Assembly (NCBI GenBank): GCA_008360975.2
Contig: CM039192.1
Location: forward strand, 11,323,694-11,387,693
Length of the DNA stretch: 64,000 bases
Direction: 5' to 3'
Source: Lichenostomus cassidix
Lineage: Eukaryota; Chordata; Aves; Passeriformes; Meliphagidae
The position numbers and the translations under genes were made by a program. Below, in pieces: positions 13,201 to 24,539 of the stretch; the first letter of the stretch is position 1; every line of letters starts with the position of its first letter. The notes beneath the pieces are model-generated. The model was given only the letters and a program-made list of their open reading frames with translations, was not told the DNA's origin and did no database searches.

Positions 13201-14590
13201 AAAAAAAACCTTGAGTAGTGCAACATTTAGTAGTTAGCTTTGATAGCTTTTAGTGTGCTATAACACCTTTATACATGTTCTTTCTTGGTATGGTACAGAG
13301 TTCTAAAGTACATTAAATCACTCTGCCTGTCTGTGGGCAGGTTACTGATATTAAATGTCTTAAGTTTTATTCAGGTAAAATAGTTTCATTCTGCTGAGTG
13401 TTTATCTACATTATTTTTTTTATTAGAGAATCAGACGTTCATGCAGTACAATAAGGAATTGTTGTAATTTAAGTCAGCATATGCTTTGGTAGAATGTTTA
13501 AGAGAAGGAGTAGAGAAAAATAAAAATAGATTTTTTAAAATAATCTGACTAGTCATGTTTCAGTATATACAATAAATACAATGACATCACATTTTAGAAC
13601 CTAAGTAGTATTTTCCATCATATATAGAATATTTTTTGCAGAGTAATTGAAAGCCCTTTAACCATGACATTTAATAACAATATAATGACTTCATTTAAAA
13701 ATAATATCATGATTTTATCCTCATGCTAGAATGGTTGTCTGAGTGCTTTGCTCATTTACAAAAGAGTTCTTATTAAGGTGTACATTGAAATTTCTGTGTA
13801 GGTAGGACTTTCTCAAGGTGTAGGAAAGGGGAAAAAATTCCTAACCTTATATTAGTTGTAATGGGAGTTACTTTGTAATTCATATGTTTTCAGATGAAGA
13901 AATTGAAATAAACCAGAAAATGTGATCTTCTAAGTTTTCAGTTACTAATTTCCTTTAAAGTAGTTCTGAAATTCTTCCAAGCATTTTGTATTCTTAGCTA
14001 CTGAAAATCACAACTAAGTCATCACGGGGTTATGTGTGAGCAGCATATGTATAAATGACAGTAGTGTACATCTAAATGTGCCATTCATATGCCCAGATAT
14101 GGCTCAGAAGTCTATGCCTGCTTATTTATAATGAATACATGTTCAGACAGTAAAGATTAAAAACTAATTATGCACACGCTGTCAGTACTAATATTTGTAC
14201 TTAATTTGATTTACAGTACACCAAATAATGAACCTGACTAAAATTATAAAAAGTTATATGTACAGCTATTAATATGCTCCTTTTACAGTACCTTATTCAT
14301 TTTTAAAAAGCATGCTAACTGAGTTTTAATGTTGGTAAAACAGATGAAAGGCATGTAAAGCTAAGATAAAAACCAGTGAATACTCTTATTTAGCAGTAAT
14401 ATAGATTGCATTTACGCTCCTTTGTTTGAGCCCATTGTGATGTGTATTTCAAAAGATGAAAAGAAGTCTAGGTACAATTAATTACTATGAACTGAAAGCA
14501 TCAATTAGGAAGTATCCAGTCCTTGGTAATGGAAATCAGTGATGGGAAAGTAGTGAAAAGAGGTTTGAATATTAGTTATCCTTTGATTTC
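10260..14590. other. AT-rich noncoding sequence, no gene recognised
   Basis: This lies upstream of the env remnant in the retroviral sense. I looked on the minus strand for polymerase-type motifs, such as a YxDD catalytic box, and saw none, so most of the provirus is missing or decayed beyond recognition. A moderately GC-richer patch at about 12530-12800 has no recognisable content. The stretch at about 14030-14300 is AT-rich with TAATTA-type words and could be a conserved noncoding element, but nothing in the single sequence proves it. Confidence 0.5.
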
Positions 14591-15160
14591 AGCCTCTCAT
14601 CATGGCTGGGGAGGAGGCTGTGCTGCAATGTGTCACACATGGCTTTAGCTCTGCGGTTTCAGGCTGGTGTGAGCACAGTGCTAGAGCAGGATCCTCTCAG
14701 GGTCAGTCCCAGAGGGGCTCACGCCACACCACAGTGCTGTCACCAGCCCAGCTGGGGCTGTGCTGCCATGGCCAGCCTCTGCCAATACTGCCATCAACAT
14801 GTCCACTCTAGGCTTTCTCGTTCCTTTGTGTATCAGCTTCAAATCGTGGCACCTGCACTGCTAAAATCAGTGGGTGATTGGCAAAGCACTGAGGACCAAA
14901 GGAGGGGCAGTCAGGGGGAGTGGAGCTCAGCTTCCCACACTGGGGTCAGAGTGATGCCATGGGAAAGGCAAGGTGGGCATTTCCTGACCTCACAAACAGC
15001 CTCATGCACCCCTCTTGTCCAAGGGGCAATGGGGAGGGAATTGATCCTGCAGAGAAAGGATATTTTATTCTGTCACAAGAGCACTATCTCACAGTCTAAT
15101 CCCCTCCCATGGAATTTAAAATACCTACAAAAAGCACCTTGGAGTTCCTGACAGAAGCTC
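14590..15160 (+). other. GC-richer island holding the longest open frame
   Basis: This island stands out from its AT-rich surroundings. It contains an ATG at 14602 in a strong translation context (A at -3, G at +4), just after an acceptor-like TTTGATTTCAG, opening a frame of 69 codons. An overlapping frame from the ATG at 14639 to the stop at 15149-15151 has 170 codons, the longest such frame in the window. Neither product resembles a family I know, and both are rich in Ser, Gln, His and Cys as expected for chance frames in GC-rich DNA. The island may be an unrecognised repeat such as an LTR fragment, or a lineage-specific transcript exon. I do not call a gene. Confidence 0.3.
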
Positions 15161-18100
15161 CCAGTACAGTAGTAAATCTCCTAGGGCAGAGTGCTCAACA
15201 AAGAGAATGAGAAAATAAATTTATCATTTCAATATCCATTAGTGGCTATCTGTGCTGCTGTACACACATTAATAATAAAAAATGTTAGGCTTATAAAATA
15301 AGGCATCTGCACATTTCTGAAATATATTCATTCTGTTATCAGTACCCAAACTTTATGATAGATCATCATGTAATTTCCTGAGTATGCTGTTCCTTAGCTG
15401 GAGCACATATATACATCTGCCATTAACAGGAAATAAATATGTGCCATTTTGGCATTAAGATTCATGTCCCAACATGATATCAGATATTTTTTAATTTTTT
15501 AACTGATACCTTCAGTAAACCAGAATGCCTAAGGACTTGGATGATCAGATAACTGTTAGAAGCACATGGAATGAAAATGCTTTTCCTTTCAGTGTCTCAC
15601 CACCATCTGGTACATTCTTTAGAGTGGTATTATTTCTGCAGACTATTAATAGGAGCTACACACCATCTTGAGCTGTTTCTAAATAATTAGCTCCAAAAGT
15701 CATATTCTTGGTATATATTTGATACTTTTTTTTTGCCTCCTCAGACTGAAACAGTTCTATCTTTATTCTTTTTCTTATGTTTTCTTATCTGTATAATGGT
15801 ACTTCAAGCTGGTCTGTTGGAGTTTCTTAAAAACCACAACCAAAATAAGAAAACCACAAAACCCAGCCCCCAACAGAACAAACAGATAATCCCCATATTG
15901 TATAAAGGAGTAAAATAGTTTATAAATGACAGTGACTTTTCCTGGTTTTTATTCCAATTATTTGATTGTGTGTGATTAATATATTACTACTGTAAAATAT
16001 GTTTACTTTTTTAATAGTTTACTTTTCTTCATCAAAAAAGTGCCCATGTAACTGTGAGGATTCTATTAGGAATTCCTAACTGTATTTGCTCAAAATTTCA
16101 GCTTTACATATCGAGATACACACACTTTACAACGTCTATCAGAAGGCACCAACCAAGATGTAAAAATAGAATAAAGTAAGGATTTCTTTGTTGGTTTTGG
16201 GGCTTTTTATATTTTGTGCCTTTTCCTGAATTATTTAGTGGCTTAGCCATGTGATGGGAGATTGTTTTATTGCATAGGAGGCAGTTCCCCATGAGACAGA
16301 TTTGAAGAAATTTTATTTACTTTTTAGAACTGTATATCTGCTTGTGTAGATTGAAAAATATATGCCTCAAATTTTATATGTGAATTTATTTTCAGTTCCT
16401 TGAAGATTGATTTTGTGAAGCTAGAAAATAATATTATAGATTATAAACATTTTATAAATGTCTGTCCAGTATTCTGCTGTAAAGTACAGGTAGATTCAAA
16501 AGTGCATGGTAGACCTTTCTGAAATAAGTCCAAAATGTGTAGGGCTTTTTATTTTTAAGGCATTGGTGGCCACATAATCTGAATACTCTAATGCATCTTT
16601 GAAGTGATTCTATCTCTGCTAAGATTTAATAATTCATAGTCTTTACTACCCTTGCCTAATAAATAAAAGTATTATTACTATTATTAAAAAATAATAAACT
16701 AGAAATCCACAACAGCAGCAAAACTGACATAAATTACCCAATAAAGGCCACTTTCTTTTCTTACAGGAATGTTATTTTTTAATCATCTTTGCACATTACT
16801 GTCAGTGTGCCCATTGACATCAAGTATTACACTCCACAGTAATGATCTGAGTCCTCTATTACTCATAAAAAAAAAATCAGTGTCCAAGCTGTTGAAACAA
16901 TTATCCCACTACAGAAGCTTCCTATGTTCCCAGAGAATCTTTTAAGAGATGGTTGTTAGGAAAGCAAACAAAGACAGTTTCACATGCTCGTGGAACACCA
17001 TAGAATTGGCAGGGATATTAACAGCTCAGCATGATTCATTTGTCCTTCTTGAGTGCTCCAAATCCATCACTCCACATGACAAAATTCACATTTTTATTGG
17101 ATTTCTTCTTGTTGTAGAAAAGCTACATTTCAATTTTTAATAGATCTTCAGTTTTCAGAATAAGATTTATTTTTTGTTATTGCCAATCTCCTAGAAATTC
17201 TGCACAAGCAATGTAAAGCTTATTAGTTTATTTTTGTAACAGTACATGCACATGAATGCAGGTTGCTGAGCAAAAGGAAAGAGGTCTAATTAACCAGACA
17301 GTTAATTGCTAGGACAACACCAATCTTTTGTCTGAAGCAATAAAATTTACATAATACAGCAATTCCAATTTTTGATCTGAAAGAAATAGTGTGAGCTCTT
17401 ATTAAATGGTGGAGCTGCAGGGGCCCATCCTAAGCTCATTCTCATCAAGGTAAATAGAAGTTTTCTAAATAGTTGAGTAAAATCTGAATCAGACAGGAGC
17501 ACTTATGGTCACTATTGGGATATGTTTACCAGGTAGACAGAGCTCTATTGCTAACAATGTCCAAAGCAGTCTGCACTGGTGTCCTTTACAGGTTCACTAG
17601 GTGAAATCTGCAGTCTTTAGCCCTTCCTTTTTGGGCTTTTCTTTGATCAGACATTAGCTGGAATGTGAAATTTAGATTCTTATCCCAGATCCCACAGCCT
17701 CCACTGAGGCTGGTTCAGGTAGTCTAGTTTGCATACCTCTCTAGTAGGAGTTACACATTATTTCTATTCACCACTAGGTAGCCTTTATGCAAATCCTCGT
17801 GGGCACAGGGGCCAGCTGAAGCTGCTCATGCTAAACACGCTGTTGTCCTTGTTTTACAAGACACTTCTGACTCTAAGCAGGTTTGATTCCATATATTTCT
17901 AACTTCATTTACATCTCAATAGTATCACCCCCCATGTTTTTGCACATTTCTATTCTTAAAGCTTGTCATCTGAACGGTACCTTTTCTCCCACTCCAAGCT
18001 CTTACATAGGAATACTTGTTGTCATCTCGTGATCTACTGAGCATTAATATTCTGCAAGGCACTATGGGGGTTGTGCTTCGCTGAGCACGTTTTCACCTGA

Positions 18101-21100
18101 AAGCAGTTTTTTTAATATAAACATTTGCTTAATATTCTGTACATTTAGAGTATTTTATCTGCATCAGTGCTTTATGGAAAGTAATTTAAATTCAATGGGA
18201 ACTGATTATGCATAAAGAATCAACCCCTTTCATAGTAGTTTTAATAATATATATAAAGATTAAAAAATGCATCTGCCCAATTGGAAGAATATTTTGTGTG
18301 GATAAATCCATGTCCAAGCATTTAATCTGTTTCTACATGAACACTGGATTGTGTATTTAAGGGACTCTTCTGTGCAGCATTGTGATGTGCAGCTTTTTAA
18401 AGTTTAATTATGAGGCATCTGTTGCATAATAATTTTTTTAATGTAATAGTAAGCTATTAAAACAAATAAAGTCTCGCAGAGGAACTATTTAGCTCTTTGC
18501 TGGAATAAACAAGCACTTTGGAGAGAGGCATAACCCTTGCACAGTCTTAGAACTGTCTCGTTGTGACAGCAGTGGGATCTTGTAGGTCTTTTGGCTCACA
18601 TGTGCCTTTGCTGGTTTTGAATTGATGCTCTCTACAAGAGGTTGCTGGGGCTGCCTTGCATGTTTGGGTTGCATTTGCTTTGTGTTGAATTTGCCTGGCT
18701 ACTGTAAGCTGTTCATCTATTTTTCTTCACTTAAATTAGATGCAGCTTTTAGGATAGAAGGACCTAGACTGAAAACATCTTTTAGTTCTTGTTGATTACC
18801 AATACATCCTGGATAAATAAACTGAGCACCTAAAGCATCCACAGGGCTGAAATTAAACAACATGAATCACAAATCAGTACTTTTCTTACCTTGTGTGGTT
18901 CTGAGCTGCTGTCCTAAACCTGGACTACTATTGGGTACTAGATAAATAGCCTTATCTTTAGCTGGGGCAAGACCTCCTGAACCTCTAAATTACAAACTAT
19001 TTTTTTGATTTGTATAGCTTTTGAAAATAATGTAAAGCTAATACAGGATTTGGTTCCTAAATTTAAGTACTTGAAGTTTGAAATTTGAGATTCTCTTTGT
19101 CATAATATCCATGAAGTAGAGTTAATAAATACTTAAATATTTTAGACAGAGGTGTATTATTAATGTTCATTTATAATTAATGTTTACACAGTTTCTTTTA
19201 AGATTTAAAGTGACATACAACTGTTAAATATCACAATCACGGCAGCTCTACTAATGAAAAAGGATTACTTGAACATTAGAAGAAACCTATTTTTATCCCT
19301 TCATTGTATAGTTTCATCACTGCAAATTTTAAGTAGTTTGTTTTCATGCTGCTCTGGTTGTTTAATGTGTTTAATGTGTTCTATTGCAGTGGGCAAGTTC
19401 CTAACATTTTGAATATGTTTCCAGTTAGAAATAAGCTGAGTCATAACTGATATCAAACTCAGGAAAAGGAAATTTTATTAATGTACTTTAAAATCAGTTT
19501 AGATTTGTTACCCATTGAATGGGATCAGCTATGAGTCTTCATATCTTAATGTTAGTCCAAGTTCTTGTGGATCCTATTTTTATTTTCCTTTTCCATCTTC
19601 TTTAAAAGCAACAAATTGGTCAATAGTTATGTAAATGGAACTGTATGTTTGGATTGAGTATGTTTGATATTGCTTTAAAAATACTGTCTTGGTTTGGGAT
19701 CCTTTTTTCTTTGGCATATAGTTATCTTGTCATAAATAATTACCTTATTGCCTTATCAAAAAAAAAAATCCCATTTCAATCCCCATTAAACTCTGGTGCA
19801 CAACAGAAAAATTGTATTTTCTGTCGAAATGAACACTGGATGGGCTTTTCTACACAGAGTTACCAGAGAACCTGTGGAGAGGACAAGGTCCATGCAGTTT
19901 CTCCTGCACCTCTGCTTGTTGTTGGTGAGTTGCTGGAATGACAGGATTAAGCCATGAAAGCAATTTTAAGTCTACATTTAAGTTTGAAAAGCAAGCAAAT
20001 TCCAGGCTCTGTATGTAGGAGCTGTGAGTTGAACAGCTCTGGACATTCTGCAGATTCTTTTGCATCCATTTTCTTCATGCTGTGTTCAAAAGACTTTCTT
20101 CTCTTTTGAACAAAAAACAGAGGATGAATTGAAAATGCATTTTTCACAAGTCTAATCTAGAATCATATTAGAAATCTGGTGATTTTGATCATCTTCTTAA
20201 ATTCAGCAGGTTCAGATATGCTCTTTGTGCATCAAAAGAGATCTTTCTTACTTATTTGCTGTCTGAGCCAAACCTGACATATAGCACTGACTAGACTAAA
20301 AGCTGTAGCTAGAGATGTTATGCAAATAGTGACAAATAACTGCAAAAATGTGAAATTGCTCATCCCTGGGAAAAAAATCTTAACCCAAACCTCAGATTTT
20401 TTAAGAACCTCCTGTTATGTACTTTTTACTGTTATTTCTACTGTAGCCACTAGCTCTTTTTCTTTCATATGATAGTGTTGGCTGAAATTGAATTTCATAT
20501 TAGTCGTTATTTTACTGGGGAAAAATGACATTGTATTAAAAAAAATGAGAAAACACCAGACAAAATATAAATATAAGAAATGTTTTATGTTGCAGCAAAG
20601 GGTGAATGTAATCATGCAAATGAATAACACTCATTTTCTTACCTGTAGCATTGTCCCACATGGTTCCAATATGGACATAAATATAGTCATTTTCTGATTA
20701 AAAAAAATAAAATTACATAGAGATATTCCAGGATTAACACAATAATTTAAGGAATCCATAGATTCAGGCCTGGATAGAAAGTTTTTACATAAAGCTTTCT
20801 TTAATCAGGGCTGTACATATTTCTCATATGTCTAGCGGAAAGGAAACAAGCTGTAGCGAGTGGCTTTGCTGGTGACAATGTGCTGGATCAGCTCAGCCAG
20901 GGTTGCTCTGATCCTGTATCCATATTCTGTCACATGGATCTTCCAGGCTGCAGTACATTTGATGGATCTACACCTACTCCAGTATTGATTGCAAAAACTA
21001 TTTCAACTCACCAGTGTGTAGGAGAAAGCTATTTATTGAGGCTATTGGCCTTTTTGCACTTACTACTTGTTTTGCTAATTAATTTGCATAGCTTCCATCA

Positions 21101-23718
21101 ATATTTCCATGAGAATTGCAAACCTAATTATTGCATTTCACCAAGATTAAATGTAGGGTCTGTTTCTTATAAAGTACCTTGTCTGGTTTTAAGGGAAGAG
21201 TTCAGTTCACTATAATCCAATTGGCTTCTCAAAACGATGGCTTAACAGTTTTTTAATGTCCACAGTTATATATATCAGGGCTAACTACTTCTTAATGCAG
21301 ACACTTGATATAATTTGGTGACCTACAGGACTATTGGTGTGATGTTGCAAAAAAGTGTCTCTGAGCTTAGGACCACTTGATGGACTAACCTTTCTATTTA
21401 GGTCAAAGATAGTTTCTGTAGAGAAAATATTTAGCTCATTCCTTCTCTTTCTCAGACTGTTAGGCTAGTTCTCTAAAGGAAATGCAGCTAAGGCTCATTC
21501 TCAAGGCCTAAGTCCCCTTTTTAAGACAAGAAACAAATTCCATTCTCAATATGAATCCAGAGTAATATTACTGAAGGCACAAATAACGACCACAAAAGGT
21601 TTTTGTGTGAGAAAGAAAAGCCTGCACATCAAACATTAGGGAGCATGCAGGTGTATGCCTGTATTTTGTGAATATTTTTTCCATCTATGAGCAGAGAATT
21701 CATGGATGGACAGCGCCAAATAGCTCATTAGTCATGTGTATGCACACATGAACTAGCTTGACCTCCAAACACAGTTGTTTGCACAAACTTAATGTGTGTT
21801 CACAGATGCTTGTGACCTGATTACTGAGCCCACGAGCACAATGCACTTATGGACTGCCATGACTAGAGAAAACTCTAATTTCATTCCAATAGTAAAAACT
21901 GCCCGATTTCTTCCTTTTCAACAGGGAAACTATAGGGGTTTAATTTAATTTCAGCTTGGATACAATATAAGCTTTGCACAAAAAGGCAATGAGGTGGGCT
22001 TGTTTTTGATAGTGTTTCTTGGTTTAGGTTCAATGTACAAAATGTTGATAGTTTGTTGTGTTTTTTAGGCTGGTTTGTTTCTGTTATTTGGGCTTTTTTA
22101 GCAAATGAGGGGTTAATGGTTTTGAGTTTCAAGAAATAAGGTTTGTGGGTTTTTCTAAACACATCCAGCACAATGAGAAGACTGAGACCTAGAACTATAT
22201 TTTAAAGGAGAAGAAGAAAGAAAAATAAAATATTTATGTGGAGAACCATAAACAGGTCCCAGCTTAATGAGTAAAACATAGGTATTGCAGAAACTTGAAT
22301 ATTCTGTTTATGAAAATTATATAAAAGCTATAATGATACAAAAGGCTGTTTTTCCTACATTAGCTGAAAAAAGTACTTATTATTGCTTAATATCTTGTGC
22401 TTGTGTATAAGAATTTGATAAGATAAACTATTAAATCATTAAAGTGTCTTTAAGAGTATTATATGCCTGCCAAAAATAAATTAAGGATGAATGCAAGCTT
22501 CATTCTAAAAGTAAACTCTGTTTTTCACAATCCCAAAATAATCAGATCATAAATGCTGGTTTGGTATTTTGAGGACTTTTAAAATCAGTTTGTTTAGTAG
22601 CAAAACAGCTAGAGATAGGAGGAAAAATGTTTGTGTGAGGAAATCCCACTGGAATACACCACAGAGGCAGAACTTGTTGAACCCAGAAAAGAATAAAAGA
22701 AATAATGAATTTTTCAAAACAAAATAGGGAAGGCCAGCCCTTACAAGAATGAGGTAAATGAGGTAGATGAGCAAGGAAAATTTGTGGAGCCAATTTTTTA
22801 CTGCTCAGGAGCATCACAAACCATTGGAGGAATTCAGAGGAGCATTTACAAAACCAAGTTCTAAAGAAAGAGTTATGCTTAACAGCAAAATTCTGCCATT
22901 CCTTGAAACCTGACTTATTTCTTGTGGCCCTGTACAACCCAGTAAAAGTGCAGACATGCACCATTAAACATGCAGTAATATCCAAGTGTCTGAGCTGAAG
23001 TTACTCATTTGCTATGGAAATTTCCTCTGAATCTATCAGTGTGAGTCAGGAACCTGCACTGTGCTGAAAACCAGCAAAACATATTGGACAGGAAAGGAAA
23101 GGCTGGAGTATTTGAGACAGCACTCAAGGCTTTGAGTATTCCCAGGCTCTTTATACATTTTTGTATAGAGTGTGGACAAATAATGCTCCTTCGTTCAGAG
23201 CTGTTGCTTCACACAGTTTAACGTGAAGTCTACTTTTTCTTTCCTGTGCAGGTCTCTCCCATGCAGAGCTCACAGAATTTTGTAAAGTTCTCTCTCAAAA
23301 GGGAATTATTTACTAGATTTAATTTATTGGTATTGTTAGATTAGCCAGAAATGCTGAAGAAACCAAGCCTTATTTATAAGGTATCTCTGGTATCCCTACC
23401 AGAGATATGGAAGTAGTTTTTCAATGTGCAGTAGATACACATTGTCAGGTATTAAAAGAAACAAACTTAAAAAGGCAGAATCAAGTGTTGAGTAAGCTTT
23501 TGGGACTATCACTTATTTAGTGGACATAAAAGGAGGAAATAATGCAGTACATTTCCCAGCTCTTCAGGGATGTGTACTCCTTGCTGTTATAGTGTGATAT
23601 CTGACGTTAAATGTATTCCCTTCTTGTTGATAGAGAAGGTAATGCAAGTACATCAAAATAGTGTTTGTGCTGTGAATAATTCTCATGGTATCCATAATGA
23701 TGCAGGGAAGAAAGGAAG
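15160..23718. other. AT-rich noncoding sequence, no gene recognised
   Basis: No coding region or repeat family was recognised. Open frames are short and without family resemblance. The segment at about 17960-18460 is a possible conserved noncoding block: it keeps several CpG dinucleotides near 17970-18090 and then long unbroken AT-rich words. At 19683 the words TGTCTTGGTTTGG resemble the start of some passerine LTRs, but the following bases do not continue the match. An 11-bp perfect hairpin is listed separately. Confidence 0.5.
23382..23407. repeat. Perfect 11-bp inverted repeat with 4-base loop
   Basis: The arms TATCTCTGGTA and TACCAGAGATA flank the loop TCCC. The stem is perfectly complementary. 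It is too short for a microRNA precursor and has no recognised family. Confidence 0.85.
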
Positions 23719-23985
23719 TATCACAGAATCACTGAGGTTGTAAAAGACCTCTAAGGTCATTGATACACTTTTGAACTCTTCCAGAGACAGTGATTCCAGC
23801 ACTTCCCAGGGCAGCCTATTCCAGTGCCTGACCACCCTTCCAGTGAAGAAAGCTTTCCTAATATCTAATCTAAACCTGCTCTGGAGCAACTTGAGGCCAT
23901 TTTGTCTCATCCTGTCACCTGATACCTGGGAAAATAAACCGACCCTCACTTGGCTGCTCACATTGCAGGCCTACTCTCTCTTTAT
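23719..23985 (-). mobile_element. CR1 LINE, 3' end fragment
   Basis: On the minus strand this reads as the end of CR1 ORF2 and the CR1 3' untranslated region. A conceptual frame contains the typical reverse-transcriptase C-terminal words [11 protein letters not shown] and [10 protein letters not shown], followed by the 3' end with TGATTCTGTGA. CR1 copies are usually 5'-truncated by incomplete reverse transcription, which fits a length of about 270 bases. The copy is diverged and carries no functional ORF. The distal boundary is approximate, because the match fades after about 23945. Confidence 0.9.
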
Positions 23986-24234
23986 TTCTGTTAGTCTGGG
24001 CTGGGGACTTTGGAAGTTTGAGCTAGACTTACTAAGCAACTTTGACTTATTTGCAGTCATAAATAGAAATGAAAGCAGACAAAGTTTAAGTGGACTTAAA
24101 ATTAATAGGTTTTAGCCATTATTCTGTATTCTAAAAGAATACAGAAACATTTTTTTACTGTATTTTCTGAATAGTGGTACTTATTTTTAAATTAAATGTA
24201 AAATGAGAATATGACTTCACTTCTTGCAGTATTA

Positions 24235-24522
24235 TCATAGAATCACAGAATGGTTTGGTTGAAAGGGACTTTAAAACAGGTCATCTTATTCCAGGCCCCT
24301 GCCACATGCAGGGAATACCTTCCACTATCCCATGTTGTTCTAACTACATCCAACCTGGCCTTGAACGCTTCCCAGGATGGAGCATCCACAGCTGCTCTGG
24401 GCAACCTGTGCCAGGGCCTCACCACCCTCACAGGGAACAATTTCTCCCTTATATCTAATCTAAATCAACCTTTTTCAATTTAAAGCCATTACCCCTTGTT
24501 CTATTACTATATTGCCTCTTCA
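24235..24522 (-). mobile_element. CR1 LINE, 3' end fragment
   Basis: The plus strand reads TCATAGAATCACAGAATGG, the reverse complement of the CR1 3' tail, then the well-known complement of CR1 ORF2 (words such as CAACCTGTGCCAGGGCCTCA and CAATTTAAAGCCATTACCCC). The minus-strand frame shows RVVRPWHRLP and SWEAFKARLD, typical of the ORF2 C terminus. It is 5'-truncated and non-functional. It has the same orientation as the copy about 250 bases to its left but represents a different, better conserved subfamily, so two separate insertions are likely. Confidence 0.93.
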
Positions 24523-24539
24523 GCCTACACTTTGAATAC

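Noticed and set aside
19683..19700. TGTCTTGGTTTGG, similar to the start of some passerine LTRs
   Set aside because: The similarity stops after about 13 bases and no LTR signals follow.
22542..22985. Minus-strand frame of 147 codons
   Set aside because: No recognisable domain, no splice or promoter context, and an overlapping alternative frame of similar quality.
23683..23961. Minus-strand frame of 92 codons as a host gene
   Set aside because: It is explained by the CR1 ORF2 C-terminal sequence.
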